NCBI RefSeq assembly: GCF_963360655.1
Contig: NZ_OY725717.1
Location: forward strand, 62,001-126,000
Source of the DNA: Collinsella aerofaciens
GTDB lineage: Bacteria; Actinomycetota; Coriobacteriia; Coriobacteriales; Coriobacteriaceae
DNA length: 64,000 bases
Direction of reading: 5' to 3'
In this document: positions 37,803 through 47,219 of the stretch, piece after piece
Layout: each line of letters starts with the position of its first letter
Numbering within the stretch: the first letter of the stretch is position 1
The notes under the pieces: model-generated
Told to the model about the DNA's origin: nothing
Seen by the model: only the letters and a program-made list of their open reading frames with translations
The model's database searches: none
Translations under genes and position numbers: made by a program

Positions 37803-38287
37803 CACGACACCTGCCAATCGAACGCATTGTACTGGTGCTCGATCTCGGCGATATGCCCGCCGCGGATGGTGACGCCCACGGCATCGAAGCGAATCAACCT
37901 GAGCGGATAGTGCTCCATGAGATAGCAACTTGCGATACGGCGATACCGACGCTGCTTTCGGGCGTCCACGGCCTCCTCGGGAAAGACCCGCGTGCTGCAA
38001 TCCAGAGCGACGCGTCTCGTCTTGACCTCGGCCATCACCACGACATCGTCGAGCTCATCGAGCAGCACCAGATCGGCTTCGCCCTCAATGCAACGATAGC
38101 CCTGCTCCAACAAGGTGTATCCACGCTCGTTAAAGTAATCGATGGTGATCAGCTCGCCCAGCATGCCGAGCTCGCGGGGACTGAGCCCCTTAATAAACTC
38201 GGGCGTAATCGCCCCGCAGTCGAGCTCGCCGTCTTCCCAGCGCTCCTTGAGTTGCTGCGTCTTGCTCTTTTTGCTTGTGGCACACAT
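37802..38287 (-). CDS. UPF0102 / YraN-like nuclease-fold protein
   Basis: Restriction-endonuclease-like fold protein of unknown substrate, found beside comM and dprA in many genomes. The catalytic-type residues are in GEADLVLLDE ... VVVMAEVKTRR (D and ExK). The preceding helix is GELITIDYFNERGY. Length is 161 residues with about 40 extra N-terminal residues over the family core. The start ATG (MCATSKKSK) follows AAGGAGA. It is first of the operon, 72 nt downstream of the shared competence element. Confidence 0.85.
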   Translation of the reverse strand: MCATSKKSKTQQLKERWEDGELDCGAITPEFIKGLSPRELGMLGELITIDYFNERGYTLLEQGYRCIEGEADLVLLDELDDVVVMAEVKTRRVALDCSTRVFPEEAVDARKQRRYRRIASCYLMEHYPLRLIRFDAVGVTIRGGHIAEIEHQYNAFDWQVS

Positions 38288-38358
38288 GGGGTCTCCTTTC
38301 CCGCACACTGCATTGCCCCGATGATGAGGGCACCTTTCATGCGGGTAAGTACCGGAAG

Positions 38359-38378
38359 CAAACCAAAAGCTGACCAAA
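38359..38378 (-). promoter_or_regulatory. Shared competence element upstream of yraN-comM-dprA
   Basis: An exact 20-bp copy of 9898-9917. On the minus strand it has two TTTGGT half-sites 11 bp apart. It starts 72 nt from the yraN start codon and directly follows the rnhB terminator, so it occupies the operon's promoter region. Confidence 0.6.
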
Positions 38379-38384
38379 TGCCGA

Positions 38385-38428
38385 CAAAAAACGGGCCGTA
38401 CGCAACAATCACGTTGCACACGGCCCGC
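38385..38428 (-). terminator. Intrinsic terminator after rnhB
   Basis: A 16-bp stem with few mismatches (38391-38406 with 38413-38428), 6-nt loop, T6 on the minus strand. Confidence 0.87.
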
Positions 38429-38476
38429 TACCAGCAGGTTTATAAAACGCCAGAGATCCCTGTCTCCACAATTGAC

Positions 38477-39265
38477 CTAGAAAAGACGCTCAGTCTGCAG
38501 AAAGTTTCCGCAAAAGCTCACACGATGCAGCGGACAAAGTCCGTGTTTGCGAATCGCCTCGATGTGCTCGGGGCTTGCGTAGCCCTTCGACTCGGCCAAA
38601 TGATACTCGGGGTACTCGGCGTCGTACTCGACCATCATCTCGTCACGCGTGACCTTGGCCATGATGGACGCCGCGGCGATACAGGCGATTTTGGCATCGC
38701 CCTTCACCACGTCGCGCTCGTTGGGAACGGCACCCAGGGGGTTACCGTCCATAAGCACGCAATCGGGCTCGAGCCCCGTATCGGCCACGGCGCCCGCGAC
38801 GGCAGCGCGGATGGCGCGGGCCATGCCCATATCATCGATATCCGCAGGCGCGATATGGCAAAAACCAATCGCCGTCGCGACCTCGGCAATCTTCACCGAG
38901 AGCAGCTCGCGGCGCGCCGGCGTGAGCTTTTTGGAATCATTGATGCCCCAGACGCGCGGCTCCATGGGAAGACACACGGCGCACACCGTCAAAGGACCGG
39001 CCACCGAGCCGCGACCCACCTCGTCGACACCCACGACCACGCCATCCCCACCGAGCTCGTACATCAGCTCGTACATGCCGTTGACGCGCTCGCGCTCGGC
39101 AAGTTCCTTGTTATGGCGCTTAAGAGCACGCTCGCAAGCCTTGATCACTTGCTGGCGCGGATCCTCACGATAATGCTCCACGAGGGCGGGAATCTCCTCA
39201 AACGTGGCGCTCGCCAGCTCGCCGGCAACCTGCGATGCCGAAACCGAGCTCGTCATGTTGGCCAT
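38477..39265 (-). CDS. rnhB: Ribonuclease HII
   Basis: Removes ribonucleotides from RNA-DNA hybrids. Catalytic acidic residues lie in VVGVDEVGRGSVAGPL and VLMDGNPLG. The C-terminal part ends GYASPEHIEAIRKHGLCPLHR. Length is 262 residues with an N-terminal extension of about 85 before the core. The ATG (MANMTSS) follows AAGGAGG. It is after rplS across a terminator, so it depends on read-through or its own promoter. Confidence 0.93.
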   Translation of the reverse strand: MANMTSSVSASQVAGELASATFEEIPALVEHYREDPRQQVIKACERALKRHNKELAERERVNGMYELMYELGGDGVVVGVDEVGRGSVAGPLTVCAVCLPMEPRVWGINDSKKLTPARRELLSVKIAEVATAIGFCHIAPADIDDMGMARAIRAAVAGAVADTGLEPDCVLMDGNPLGAVPNERDVVKGDAKIACIAAASIMAKVTRDEMMVEYDAEYPEYHLAESKGYASPEHIEAIRKHGLCPLHRVSFCGNFLQTERLF

Positions 39266-39294
39266 ATCGGGGCCTCCTTGCATGCAAATCAGAT

Positions 39295-39324
39295 AAAAAG
39301 AAGGGCCACCCGAAGGTGACCCTT
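39295..39324 (-). terminator. Intrinsic terminator after rplS with UUCG loop
   Basis: Stem AAGGGTCACC / GGTGGCCCTT closed by a TTCG tetraloop and followed by a T-rich tail on the minus strand. Confidence 0.85.
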
Positions 39325-39358
39325 TTGTCCAAACGAGTGGACAGACGCTGCGATCTTC

Positions 39359-39700
39359 TTAGCGCTTCTCGGGGATGCGAGCAGCCTTGCCCACCTTGTC
39401 GCGGAGGTAGTACAGCTTGGCGCGACGGACGCGACCATGACGGACGACCTCGAGCTTGGCGATCTTGGGGCTGTGAAGCGGGAAGGTACGCTCAACACCG
39501 ACACCGAAGGAAATCTTGCGGACGGTGAAGGTCTCACGGGCACCGGCGCCGGCCATGCGGATGACGTCACCCTGGAAAACCTGGATGCGCTCGCGGTCGC
39601 CTTCCTTAATGCGGTAGTGAACCTTGACGTTGTCGGCAACGCGGACCTGCGGGATGTCCTCGCGGATCTGCTGACGCTCGATTGCGCGGATGTAATCCAT
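39359..39700 (-). CDS. rplS: 50S ribosomal protein L19
   Basis: Sits at the 30S-50S interface. Signature region: [10 protein letters not shown] ... [23 protein letters not shown] and KLYYLRD. Length is 113 residues. The ATG of MDYIRAIE follows AAGGAA by 7 nt; a TTG two codons upstream is rejected. Confidence 0.96.
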   Translation of the reverse strand: MDYIRAIERQQIREDIPQVRVADNVKVHYRIKEGDRERIQVFQGDVIRMAGAGARETFTVRKISFGVGVERTFPLHSPKIAKLEVVRHGRVRRAKLYYLRDKVGKAARIPEKR

Positions 39701-39843
39701 GTGCAATTCCTTACTCTTCTAGAGGTGCCGTACCACCTTGGCCGGCACGTAGTTGAACAAACGCATTCGAGTATACACGCGCAGGTTTGCGCTGCAAGAA
39801 CTATTTTTTACGCAGACAAAAAGACAAAACCCGCACATGATAA

Positions 39844-39871
39844 CCGCCCGCCTCACGAATGAGACGGGCGG
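39844..39871 (-). terminator. Stem-loop after ppdK with UUCG loop
   Basis: A 12-bp stem CCGCCCGTCTCA / TGAGGCGGGCGG with one mismatch and a TTCG tetraloop. The T-run is weak. Confidence 0.7.
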
Positions 39872-39911
39872 CATGAAGGGGGGGCTACGTTACGCGCGGA
39901 AACGCAAGACC

Positions 39912-42662
39912 TTAGGCGTTACGCTTGGCCTCGAGCTTGGCCTGGGCCGCAGCAAGACGCGCGAGCGGCACGCGGTAGGGCGAACAGGATACGTAATCCA
40001 CGTCGGCCACGTTGAACAGGCCCTTGATGGACTTGGGGTCGCCGCCGTGCTCGCCGCATACGCCAAAGTGCATACCGGGATTGGTGGCACGGCCCTTCTC
40101 GACTGCCATGCGCACCAGCTCGAGCACCGCCGTGTCGATGGTCTCGAAGGGGTTCTCCTTCAAGATCTTCTTGTGCAGGTACAGCGGGATGAACTTGGCC
40201 TCGGCATCGTCGCGGGAGAAGCCGAAGGTCGTCTGCGTGAGGTCGTTGGTGCCAAAGCAGAAGAAATCGGCGTGCTGGGCGATCTCGTCGGCGACCATGC
40301 AGGCGCGCGGCAGCTCGAGCATCGTACCCACAGGAATGTTGAGCTCGACGCCCTCCTCGGCGGAAACCTCGGCGATCACGCGCTCGATGACCTCGCGGGT
40401 CTGGACATGCTCGGCCGTGATGGAAACGAGCGGAACCATGATCTCGGGGCGCGGGTCGACGCCTTCCTTGATAAGGCGAGCGGCAGCCGTTGCCACGGCA
40501 CGGACCTGCATGAGCGGCAGGTCACCGAAGACGACTGACAGACGCACACCGCGCAGGCCGAGCATGGGGTTGGACTCGACCATGCCGTCGATGCGACGCA
40601 GGCGGGCACGCAGGGCGGCGAGCTCCTCCTCGGGAGCGCCAGCAGCCTCCTTCTTGGTGATGGCGACCTCGAGCTCGCGGGGATCGTCCAGGAACTCGTG
40701 AAGCGGCGGATCGATCAGGCGAACGACCACGTCGCGGCCGGTCATGGTCTTAAACATGGCCAGGAAGTCCTCGGTCTGGACCTTGAGCAGATCGGCCAAG
40801 GCCTGCTGCTTCACGGCCTCGTCATCGGACAGGATGAAGCTCTGGATGATGTTCTTGCGATCGCCCAGGAACATATGCTCGGTGCGGCACAGGCCGATGG
40901 CCTCGGCGCCAAACTCGAGCGCGAGCTCGGCGTCCTCGGGGTTGTCGGCGTTGACGCGCACGTGGTTGGCGTGGCCGCAGGTCTCATCCAGACGAATCTC
41001 ATCGGCCCAGGACAGGATAGTGTCCAGGTCACCAGTAAGCTCGGCGGAGACCAAGTCAACGGCGCCGTCGACAACGATGCCCTGGGTACCGTCGATGGAG
41101 ATGATGTCGCCCTCGTGCAGTACGCGATCGCTACCCTCGATACGCACGACCTTCTCGGCCGCGTCGATATGGAAGCGCTCGACACCGCAGACGCAGGGCG
41201 TACCCATGCCGCGGGCGATAACGGCGGCATGGCTCGTCTTGCCACCGTGGCTCGTCAGGATGCCCTCGGCGGCAACCATGCCCTTCAGGTCGTCAGGGTT
41301 GGTCTCCCAACGGACCAGGATGACCTTGTGGCCCTCGGCGGAACGCGCGACGGCGTCGTCGCTCGAGAACACGACCTCGCCCACGGCGGCACCGGGGCTG
41401 GCGTTAAGACCGGTCGCGAGCGCCTCGTACTTCTTGGAGGAGTCGAACTGCGGGTGCAGGAGCTGATCGAGCTGCGCAGGATCGATGCGGCCCACGGCCT
41501 CCTCGCGGGTGATGAGGCCCTCCTCGACCATCTCGATGGCGATGCGCAGGGCGGCGGTGGCGGTTCGCTTGCCCACGCGGGTCTGGAGCATCCAGAGCTT
41601 GCCCTGCTCGATGGTGAACTCGATGTCGCACATGTCGCGATAGTGATCCTCGAGCGTCAGGAACACGCGCTCGAGCTCCTCGCCTGCGGACTCAAGCCCC
41701 GGAGTGGTCTTGAGATCGGCGATGGGCTCGGTGTTGCGAATGCCGGCGACGACGTCCTCGCCCTGGGCGTTGACCAGAAAGTCGCCGTAGAACTCCTTGG
41801 TGCCGTCGGCCGGGTTGCGGGTGAAGGCGACGCCGGTCGCAGAGGTCTCGCCCTTGTTGCCAAAAGCCATGGCCTGGACGTTGACGGCGGTGCCGAGCTC
41901 GTCGGAGATGCCGTGCTGCTTGCGGTAAATGCAGGCGCGCTCGTTCATCCAGCTGCCAAAGACGGCCTGGATGGCAAGGCGAAGCTGGAGCTCCGGATCG
42001 TGCGGAAAGACGGGCTTACCATCGGCGACCTCGAGCTCGGGGTACAGGGCGGCCTCGACGTTGGCGGAGAAGATGCCCTTGAAGGTCTCGACGAGCTCCT
42101 GCAGGTCCTCGGCCGAAAGCTCGGAATCGACGCGGACGCCGGCAACCAGGCGGGCCTGGGTCAGGGCGTTCTCGAACAGGTCGGCGTCGACGCCCATGAC
42201 GACGTTGGAGAACATCTGGATAAAGCGGCGATAGCTGTCCCAAGCAAAGCGCGGGTTCTGCGTCTGGGCGATGAGGCCCAGGACGGAATCGTCGTTGAGG
42301 CCCAGATTGAGGACCGTGTCCATCATGCCGGGCATGGAGAACGGAGCGCCAGAGCGCACCGAGACGAGCAGCGGATCGTTGGCATCTCCGAGCTTCTTGC
42401 CGCAGCGGGCTTCGAGGTCGGCCTCGGCGGCAACGATCTCGTCAAGCGCGCCGGCAGGCCAAACATTGCCGGCACCGGAGTACTCAACGCAGGTCTGGCA
42501 GGTAATGGTAAAGCCACCGGGGACCGGCAGGCCGATACGGCTCATCTCGGCAAGGTTAGCGCCCTTGCCGCCAAGCACAAAGTTCATAGACTTGTCGCCC
42601 TCGGTGACACAAGTGCCCTGGGCGTCGGTTCCAAAACGGTAAACCCTCTTGCAATCGCTCAC
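39912..42662 (-). CDS. ppdK: Pyruvate, phosphate dikinase
   Basis: Interconverts pyruvate + ATP + Pi and PEP + AMP + PPi; in fermenters it can act in glycolysis or gluconeogenesis. It has an N-terminal ATP-grasp domain (GGKGANLAEMSRIGLPVPGGF), a central phosphohistidine domain with GGKTSHAAVIARGMGTPCVCG, and a C-terminal PEP/pyruvate barrel with FGVCGEHGG. Length is 916 residues. The start is GTG after GGGGAAG. The Thr near the phosphohistidine (GGKTSH) is the known target of PDRP-type regulators, and such a gene (ppsR) lies at 54404, beyond the island. Confidence 0.95.
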   Translation of the reverse strand: MSDCKRVYRFGTDAQGTCVTEGDKSMNFVLGGKGANLAEMSRIGLPVPGGFTITCQTCVEYSGAGNVWPAGALDEIVAAEADLEARCGKKLGDANDPLLVSVRSGAPFSMPGMMDTVLNLGLNDDSVLGLIAQTQNPRFAWDSYRRFIQMFSNVVMGVDADLFENALTQARLVAGVRVDSELSAEDLQELVETFKGIFSANVEAALYPELEVADGKPVFPHDPELQLRLAIQAVFGSWMNERACIYRKQHGISDELGTAVNVQAMAFGNKGETSATGVAFTRNPADGTKEFYGDFLVNAQGEDVVAGIRNTEPIADLKTTPGLESAGEELERVFLTLEDHYRDMCDIEFTIEQGKLWMLQTRVGKRTATAALRIAIEMVEEGLITREEAVGRIDPAQLDQLLHPQFDSSKKYEALATGLNASPGAAVGEVVFSSDDAVARSAEGHKVILVRWETNPDDLKGMVAAEGILTSHGGKTSHAAVIARGMGTPCVCGVERFHIDAAEKVVRIEGSDRVLHEGDIISIDGTQGIVVDGAVDLVSAELTGDLDTILSWADEIRLDETCGHANHVRVNADNPEDAELALEFGAEAIGLCRTEHMFLGDRKNIIQSFILSDDEAVKQQALADLLKVQTEDFLAMFKTMTGRDVVVRLIDPPLHEFLDDPRELEVAITKKEAAGAPEEELAALRARLRRIDGMVESNPMLGLRGVRLSVVFGDLPLMQVRAVATAAARLIKEGVDPRPEIMVPLVSITAEHVQTREVIERVIAEVSAEEGVELNIPVGTMLELPRACMVADEIAQHADFFCFGTNDLTQTTFGFSRDDAEAKFIPLYLHKKILKENPFETIDTAVLELVRMAVEKGRATNPGMHFGVCGEHGGDPKSIKGLFNVADVDYVSCSPYRVPLARLAAAQAKLEAKRNA

Positions 42663-42881
42663 GATACTTCCCCTTCTATGTGTTCGCACACACGACCGTG
42701 GTAACGAATCGACCCGCCGGATGCGGACCGTGAGGGAACTATACGGCGGGTTTTGGGCGGGCTTGAGCAGAGGCTGCGCGGTTTGGTAAACGTGCTAAAA
42801 CTGGCGGTAAACGGTAGGTAAAGGTGGTTACCTTATGAAGATACCAGTACAACGTAGTCGCAGGTCAAAAGCGGTATAAAC

Positions 42882-42899
42882 TGCTAAAGCGCTTTAGCA
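42882..42899. promoter_or_regulatory. Perfect 18-bp palindrome, LacI-family-type operator
   Basis: TGCTAAAGCGCTTTAGCA is fully palindromic with a central CG, as in LacI/GalR-family operators. It lies about 220 nt upstream of the ppdK start. No LacI-type gene is in the window. Confidence 0.5.
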
Positions 42900-42995
42900 A
42901 AAAGCTGTAATTATTGGAATGGAATCTCTTAAACTACGCAATAGCCAAGAAAGACAAAATCTATCAGAAGTATTTGTCCCAGGGATTTTGGTCAG

Positions 42996-43088
42996 AGTAG
43001 CTAATTTGGGACGGGGCTATTTTAGCCACCCCGGCAGATAGCGCGAATGCTTTGGCGGAGTAACGGCCGGGGTAGCTAAAAAAGCCCC
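42996..43088. repeat. Repeat-family copy R1 with long inverted repeat
   Basis: Begins with AGTAGCTAATTTGGGACGGGG (42996-43016). Arms 43013-43035 and 43066-43088 (23 nt) pair with two mismatches around a 30-nt loop. Its first 18 nt recur inverted and identical at 54380-54397. A diverged copy is at 62398-62427. Confidence 0.7.
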
Positions 43089-43294
43089 ATTACAGTTTGA
43101 GTCGTCCGAAAGGGCGGCTCCTTACTAGTTCTGGTAATACGATTGAGCCGTACCGATGGTCGCTGGCCGACCGCGACCGCGACGCGGCCTCCACCCGAGA
43201 CCCCCATCTCGACACATAGCCCGTCATCCGACGAAAGCGCGCAGGTCGTCCTGTATAGGCGCATGGTGTCCCCCTCCGCCGCAAGAGGGAAACG

Positions 43295-43330
43295 AAAAAG
43301 CCCCTCTTTGCCACTACGGACAAAAGGGGC
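43295..43330 (-). terminator. Intrinsic terminator of the broken ABC operon
   Basis: GCCCCTTTTGTCC... pairs with ...GCAAAGAGGGGC and T5 follows on the minus strand. It lies downstream of the truncated ABC gene. Confidence 0.75.
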
Positions 43331-43408
43331 CTCCCAGGGGAAACGTGTTACAAAGCCTTCTTTGCAGGACGATGAAGATCAGAAACCCAACGTCGTACGC
43401 GTAGGGAC

Positions 43409-43987
43409 TTACCCAACACCCACGCCATTTCGATCTTCTGGGCCTTCAACGCCACGTCCCGATAAGCATCCGGGCATCGGAATGACCTCGTCGCAAGCCG
43501 CAAGCATCTCTTCGTCATGAGTGACAACAATTACAATATGGTCTCTCTTAACCTCATGAAGCAATTTAATTAGCGCGCTCCGGCTCTTCGCATCAAGCGC
43601 TGAAGTTGACTCAAGAAACAACATGACGTCCGGCGATTTCAACATCTGCCGCACAATTGCGATGTTCTGCTTCTCCCCGCCGGACACCCCTCCTTTCTTG
43701 CTGCCAAGCATCGCTGCCGCCCCGTTCTCCGCAGCGGCAATCATTTTGTCTAACCCCAATATGGCAAGCATCCGATTCAGTTTGTCGGCCTCGAAATCAT
43801 CAGAAAGCAGCGTAAGATTATCGAGGATCGTCCCCCCAACAATAGGGGGCTCTTGCTCCGTAATGCCAACTCGGCACCGCCGCAATGCGTATCGGTCGAT
43901 GCGACGCTGTGATACCCCGTTGTAGAGGACGGCCCCTTCCGTGTTATCTGGATATAGACCCAATATCACTGACAGCAGCGAGCTCTT
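43409..43987 (-). pseudogene. C-terminal remnant of an ABC exporter (ATPase domain)
   Basis: Starts abruptly at the Walker A (NGSGKSSL) with an in-frame TAA five codons before it; no membrane domain precedes it. What remains has ITEQEPPIVGGTILDN (Q-loop region), the signature SGGEKQNIAIVRQML, a Walker B-like LFLESTSALD with D-to-L/E irregularity, and HDEEML (H-loop). About 330 codons of a normal exporter are missing. It lies downstream of the intact ABC gene in the same orientation, so it was probably the second half of a heterodimeric exporter. Confidence 0.8.
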
Positions 43988-44094
43988 CCCCGAGCCATTT
44001 CTTCTTGCTTACTGTTTTTCTTATATTGTAACGATTTTCGATAAGAGGAAAGATTACTCCATGACGCGCAAGCCCGAACTCTAAGCGTTTCCCA

Positions 44095-45699
44095 TCAGCA
44101 TTGCCCATTTTTCGGATCGAAATCCAAATCCAGCTTCCTATCGCATGCTGAAATCAAATCCTGATCATGGCTTACAACAAGAATTAGCTGATCGAAGGGA
44201 TTTCGATGAATATACTCCGTGAACTCCCGACGGCTTTCTTCATCTAAATCGTTCGTTGGTTCATCGAACACAAGCACTTCCGGCTGCCTGCGAAGTGCTG
44301 CGAATATCCTTAGCTTTCGATACTCTCCACCAGAAAGGTCTCTACAATTCTTGCCTTTTAACGATTCGACGGTTCGATAGAAACTCGGCACAAGCTCTCG
44401 GAGGTTTTCGCTCGATCCCCGAATCGACGTCCTCTCAAGGTAATTCTCCACCGTTTCGTTCGGAATAAAGAGCTTTTGCGGGCACACCGCAAACAGGTCC
44501 CGTCGGATCGTCTCCATATCGAGCTCTTCATATGGCACCGACCCCAAAGCCCGATGTCCCCCAGCAGAATATAGTCCAAGGAGCACCTTCAGAAACGTGC
44601 TTTTTCCGCATCCGTTCGGCCCGGTAATGGCATAGGTTTTTCCTTCCTCCACCTCCACGGAGAGGTCGCGGTATAAGTAGGGCTTTCCCGCGTATCGGTA
44701 CGCGATGTTGGACAACGATATGCTCTCCACGTGCCCAACCGTGAGGGTGCCGCGGTCCTCGGCGTCCTCCGTCAGAGCCCCCAATCGGTCGAACGAGGCC
44801 CTTGCGTCCTGATACGATTTGAAATAATTCAAAAAATACTTGAAGCATCCGAACGCCATCGAGTAATACGAGTTCACCATTGTGAACTCGCCTAAGCTCA
44901 TTCTTCCGCTCAATATTTCCATCCCGGAGATCACGAGCAGTGCCCCCCGAAACACAGACGAGATCAGGCCGTCGCTTGATGTGGCCAGATTCGAGACCCT
45001 ACTTGCTTTCATGTAAATCGGGTAGTACCCCTCGAATACCCCTTTGAGCGTCCGAGCGCTCTGGTTATATGCGCCATCGCACTTAATGTCAAACAACTGC
45101 GACAGCTCGCCGCTCACGGACGCGAAAAGCTTACTCAAACCCTCCTTGTTCGCAAGCGAACTGTTGTACAACGGCTTTTTCAACGCCCTGAATAAAATGA
45201 AGTACGCAACAAGCGAACATGCACTTAACACCAGGAACACCGGATTAATCGAAAACAGGATGATGCATATCAACACAACCAGAACGATGTTAAGCCCGAT
45301 CGTCAGGAAGTTGTTCACGACAAACGATGACACCGCATTCGAATCCGCATACACCCTCTGCGTTGTATAGGATGGATCCGCCTGCTCCCCCTTTTCCAGG
45401 GGCCCCCGTTCAAACGACTCACACGTGGTCCCCATCAGTCTCGTCGTCATCTCCAAGATGACGCGCGATACGTTCACACCCATCGCATACGACATGAAGG
45501 AGGCCGATATCCCTATGCCCGCAACAAAGGCCGCAAACCACACGACGCGAGATGGATCCCTATTCGTCACGAGAAAGTCTACAAACCCACCGTTTAAGGC
45601 GGGCATGACGCACGAGAGAGCAAAATTCACCAGCATGAGAATCACGAAAAGCCGTGACCCTTTACACCGAAACAACTCGTGAACCGTCTTCTTAAACAT
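44095..45699 (-). CDS. ABC exporter, fused membrane and ATPase domains
   Basis: Likely exports a peptide product. About six TM segments occupy residues 15-300, then an ATPase domain with Walker A GPNGCGKST, signature LSGGEYRKLRI, Walker B VLVFDEPTNDLDEES and H-loop SHDQDL. Length is 534 residues. There is no C39 peptidase domain, so leader removal must be separate. The ATG of MFKKTVHEL follows GGGAG by 5 nt. It is downstream of the DUF3784-like gene and divergent from the system A modification genes. The partner ATPase is truncated, so it must work as a homodimer or be impaired. Confidence 0.88.
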   Translation of the reverse strand: MFKKTVHELFRCKGSRLFVILMLVNFALSCVMPALNGGFVDFLVTNRDPSRVVWFAAFVAGIGISASFMSYAMGVNVSRVILEMTTRLMGTTCESFERGPLEKGEQADPSYTTQRVYADSNAVSSFVVNNFLTIGLNIVLVVLICIILFSINPVFLVLSACSLVAYFILFRALKKPLYNSSLANKEGLSKLFASVSGELSQLFDIKCDGAYNQSARTLKGVFEGYYPIYMKASRVSNLATSSDGLISSVFRGALLVISGMEILSGRMSLGEFTMVNSYYSMAFGCFKYFLNYFKSYQDARASFDRLGALTEDAEDRGTLTVGHVESISLSNIAYRYAGKPYLYRDLSVEVEEGKTYAITGPNGCGKSTFLKVLLGLYSAGGHRALGSVPYEELDMETIRRDLFAVCPQKLFIPNETVENYLERTSIRGSSENLRELVPSFYRTVESLKGKNCRDLSGGEYRKLRIFAALRRQPEVLVFDEPTNDLDEESRREFTEYIHRNPFDQLILVVSHDQDLISACDRKLDLDFDPKNGQC

Positions 45700-45795
45700 G
45701 CCAGCTCCCATCAAGCGGCCTTTTATCCAAAACTGAATTTGCTCGCCGCTTAATCGCTCCCATATATCCCTTGTTGTTAATCCTTGCTCAAGACA

Positions 45796-46149
45796 TTATC
45801 TCGGGTTGCGGTGCCCAGGATTCCATTTCACCTTTATATACATACGAATAAGCCCCCTATTTGCATAGGCAAGCGCGGCGATTATAACAGCAGCCACCAT
45901 CAGACCGAGAATAGCCCTTTTGTCCGGAAAAAGGGACGAGAGAAAAAGGCATATTGCGGAGAAAACTATAGACGCCCCCACCACTCGGTTTGCGCCTAGA
46001 GACTCGGCCGTCCGCTTTGCCTCCTCTAAACGCTCTCCCGATAGCAATGACATTCCGGCAAGCAATCCCGTGAGCTTGCCTCGATATATCATTATTCCGA
46101 ACAACAGCAGCAGGCATGACCCCACCATTGAAACCACAACGTCCGACAT
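45796..46149 (-). CDS. DUF3784-like small membrane protein
   Basis: 117 residues with three or so TM helices: DVVVSMVGSCLLLLFGIMIY, VVGASIVFSAICLFLSSLF and AILGLMVAAVIIAALAY. The short loop GKLTGLLAGMSLLSGERLEEAK resembles the DUF3784 pattern seen beside ABC exporters and peptide clusters. The function is unknown; immunity or exporter accessory is a guess from context. The start ATG (MSDVVVS) has GGAG 8 nt upstream; an ATG two codons earlier (46155) is possible. It shares a divergent promoter region with the system A genes. Confidence 0.65.
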   Translation of the reverse strand: MSDVVVSMVGSCLLLLFGIMIYRGKLTGLLAGMSLLSGERLEEAKRTAESLGANRVVGASIVFSAICLFLSSLFPDKRAILGLMVAAVIIAALAYANRGLIRMYIKVKWNPGHRNPR

Positions 46150-46223
46150 CGCCATCACTCCAGTCCACTCCTTCAATACCAGCCCTATCGACAAACATCA
46201 AAACTTTTTTTAACCTAATATTG

Positions 46224-46235
46224 TATATCGATATA
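46224..46235. promoter_or_regulatory. Palindrome in divergent promoter region of system A
   Basis: TATATCGATATA, a perfect 12-bp palindrome in a very AT-rich 176-nt spacer between the DUF3784-like gene and the RRE-GNAT-like gene. It is a candidate operator controlling both directions. Confidence 0.35.
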
Positions 46236-46325
46236 AATATATTCTTTTATATATCGTTTCGATTTGTGATATTTTATCGAACGAGTTGCTATTCGAGGAA
46301 GATAGGCCACAACCAAAGGAGATCA

Positions 46326-47219
46326 ATGGAATCCGTGAATGTTTGGAGCGCGCAAATCTCATCATTGCCTGGAGTCATCCCTATCCCCCTCGACCCAAGC
46401 TACCTTCGCAGTGAACCAAATAACCGCCTGAGCGTCCTAAGCTCAGATGGGAAACAAATCTATACGATCCTCAACAGGGTCGCTAAAGAGATTCTTGACT
46501 TATGCGACGGCACCTGCGATTTGCCCAAAATTCTCCGTCTGTTCCAAGAAAAATACCCAGATCAACCGCGCGAGACGCTAGCGCATGACCTGGCCCAAAC
46601 CCTGCATAGCCTGACCGTAAACTGTCTTATCGTTTGGAAGAAAGAAGGGAGATATATGAACGACCCTTTCGGCTCCGATTACCTAACATCGGTGAATCCC
46701 GACGAGCTGCTTATTCTCGCGGACGCGAGCAGGTTTGCTGAAATCGAAGAGGCGGCTGCAAAATCCCTCTCTGCAAAACAGTCCAAAAATGGCAATAGGA
46801 TCTATTTCTCTGAGTTCGACGTTGAGCCCGAATTGGAGAACTTTCTGGTTCTTCGCCAAAGGCTCTTTTCCTTTACCCATGATTATTTTCTACTCACGAG
46901 CCAGTCCGGAGAAATTAATGGATTGATAATATGCGAGCCGGCCACTAATCCCGCCGGCCGCAGCGTCATCATCAAATTTATCTCATGCAGCTCCACGCTG
47001 CTTGCCGGTGTGCTCGACCGCCTTGCGGAATACTACGGATCTTCCGCTCCCAAAGCCTACCGCGCGCTCAGAATTGACGCGCCTGATTCCACCCCAATCG
47101 CCGAACAACTTGACCATTCCGACCAGCGCCTTGGCTTTTCCTTAGTCGGCACCCTGCCCAATGAGCTCGACTCGGGCGACGTCAAGCTGTTTGTTCGCCC
47201 GCTCGATAAGAAGCAATAA
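46326..47219 (+). CDS. PqqD/RRE-like domain fused to a GNAT-like domain
   Basis: Probable peptide-recognition and possibly acyl-transfer protein of RiPP system A. Residues about 25-110 fit a PqqD-like RiPP recognition element: LNRVAKEILDLCDGTCDLPKILRLFQEKYP cut into the usual helix pattern, then VNCLIVWKKEG. The C-terminal 170 residues (about 125-297) have a mixed alpha/beta pattern ending KLFVRPLDKKQ that resembles a GNAT fold, but I see no clear acetyl-CoA loop. Length is 297 residues. The ATG follows AAGGAG by 4 nt. Its TAA overlaps the next ATG (TAATG). The RRE call is fairly strong; the GNAT call is tentative. Confidence 0.7.
   Translation: MESVNVWSAQISSLPGVIPIPLDPSYLRSEPNNRLSVLSSDGKQIYTILNRVAKEILDLCDGTCDLPKILRLFQEKYPDQPRETLAHDLAQTLHSLTVNCLIVWKKEGRYMNDPFGSDYLTSVNPDELLILADASRFAEIEEAAAKSLSAKQSKNGNRIYFSEFDVEPELENFLVLRQRLFSFTHDYFLLTSQSGEINGLIICEPATNPAGRSVIIKFISCSSTLLAGVLDRLAEYYGSSAPKAYRALRIDAPDSTPIAEQLDHSDQRLGFSLVGTLPNELDSGDVKLFVRPLDKKQ

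Larger units (their letters stand above)
42663..43408. other. Intergenic stretch upstream of ppdK, left island border
   Basis: About 750 nt without a recognisable intact gene. It holds an 18-bp palindrome, a repeat-family copy inside a long inverted repeat, and a terminator. Short frames at 43076-43323 have no recognisable features. Confidence 0.6.

Noticed and set aside
42987-43010. TTTTGGTCAGAGTAG, partly like the competence element
   Set aside because: Only the TTTGGTCAG part matches; the second half-site is missing and no uptake gene follows.
43076-43323. Short minus-strand frames in the left island border
   Set aside because: No ribosome-binding site, no recognisable domain, and they cross a repeat arm.
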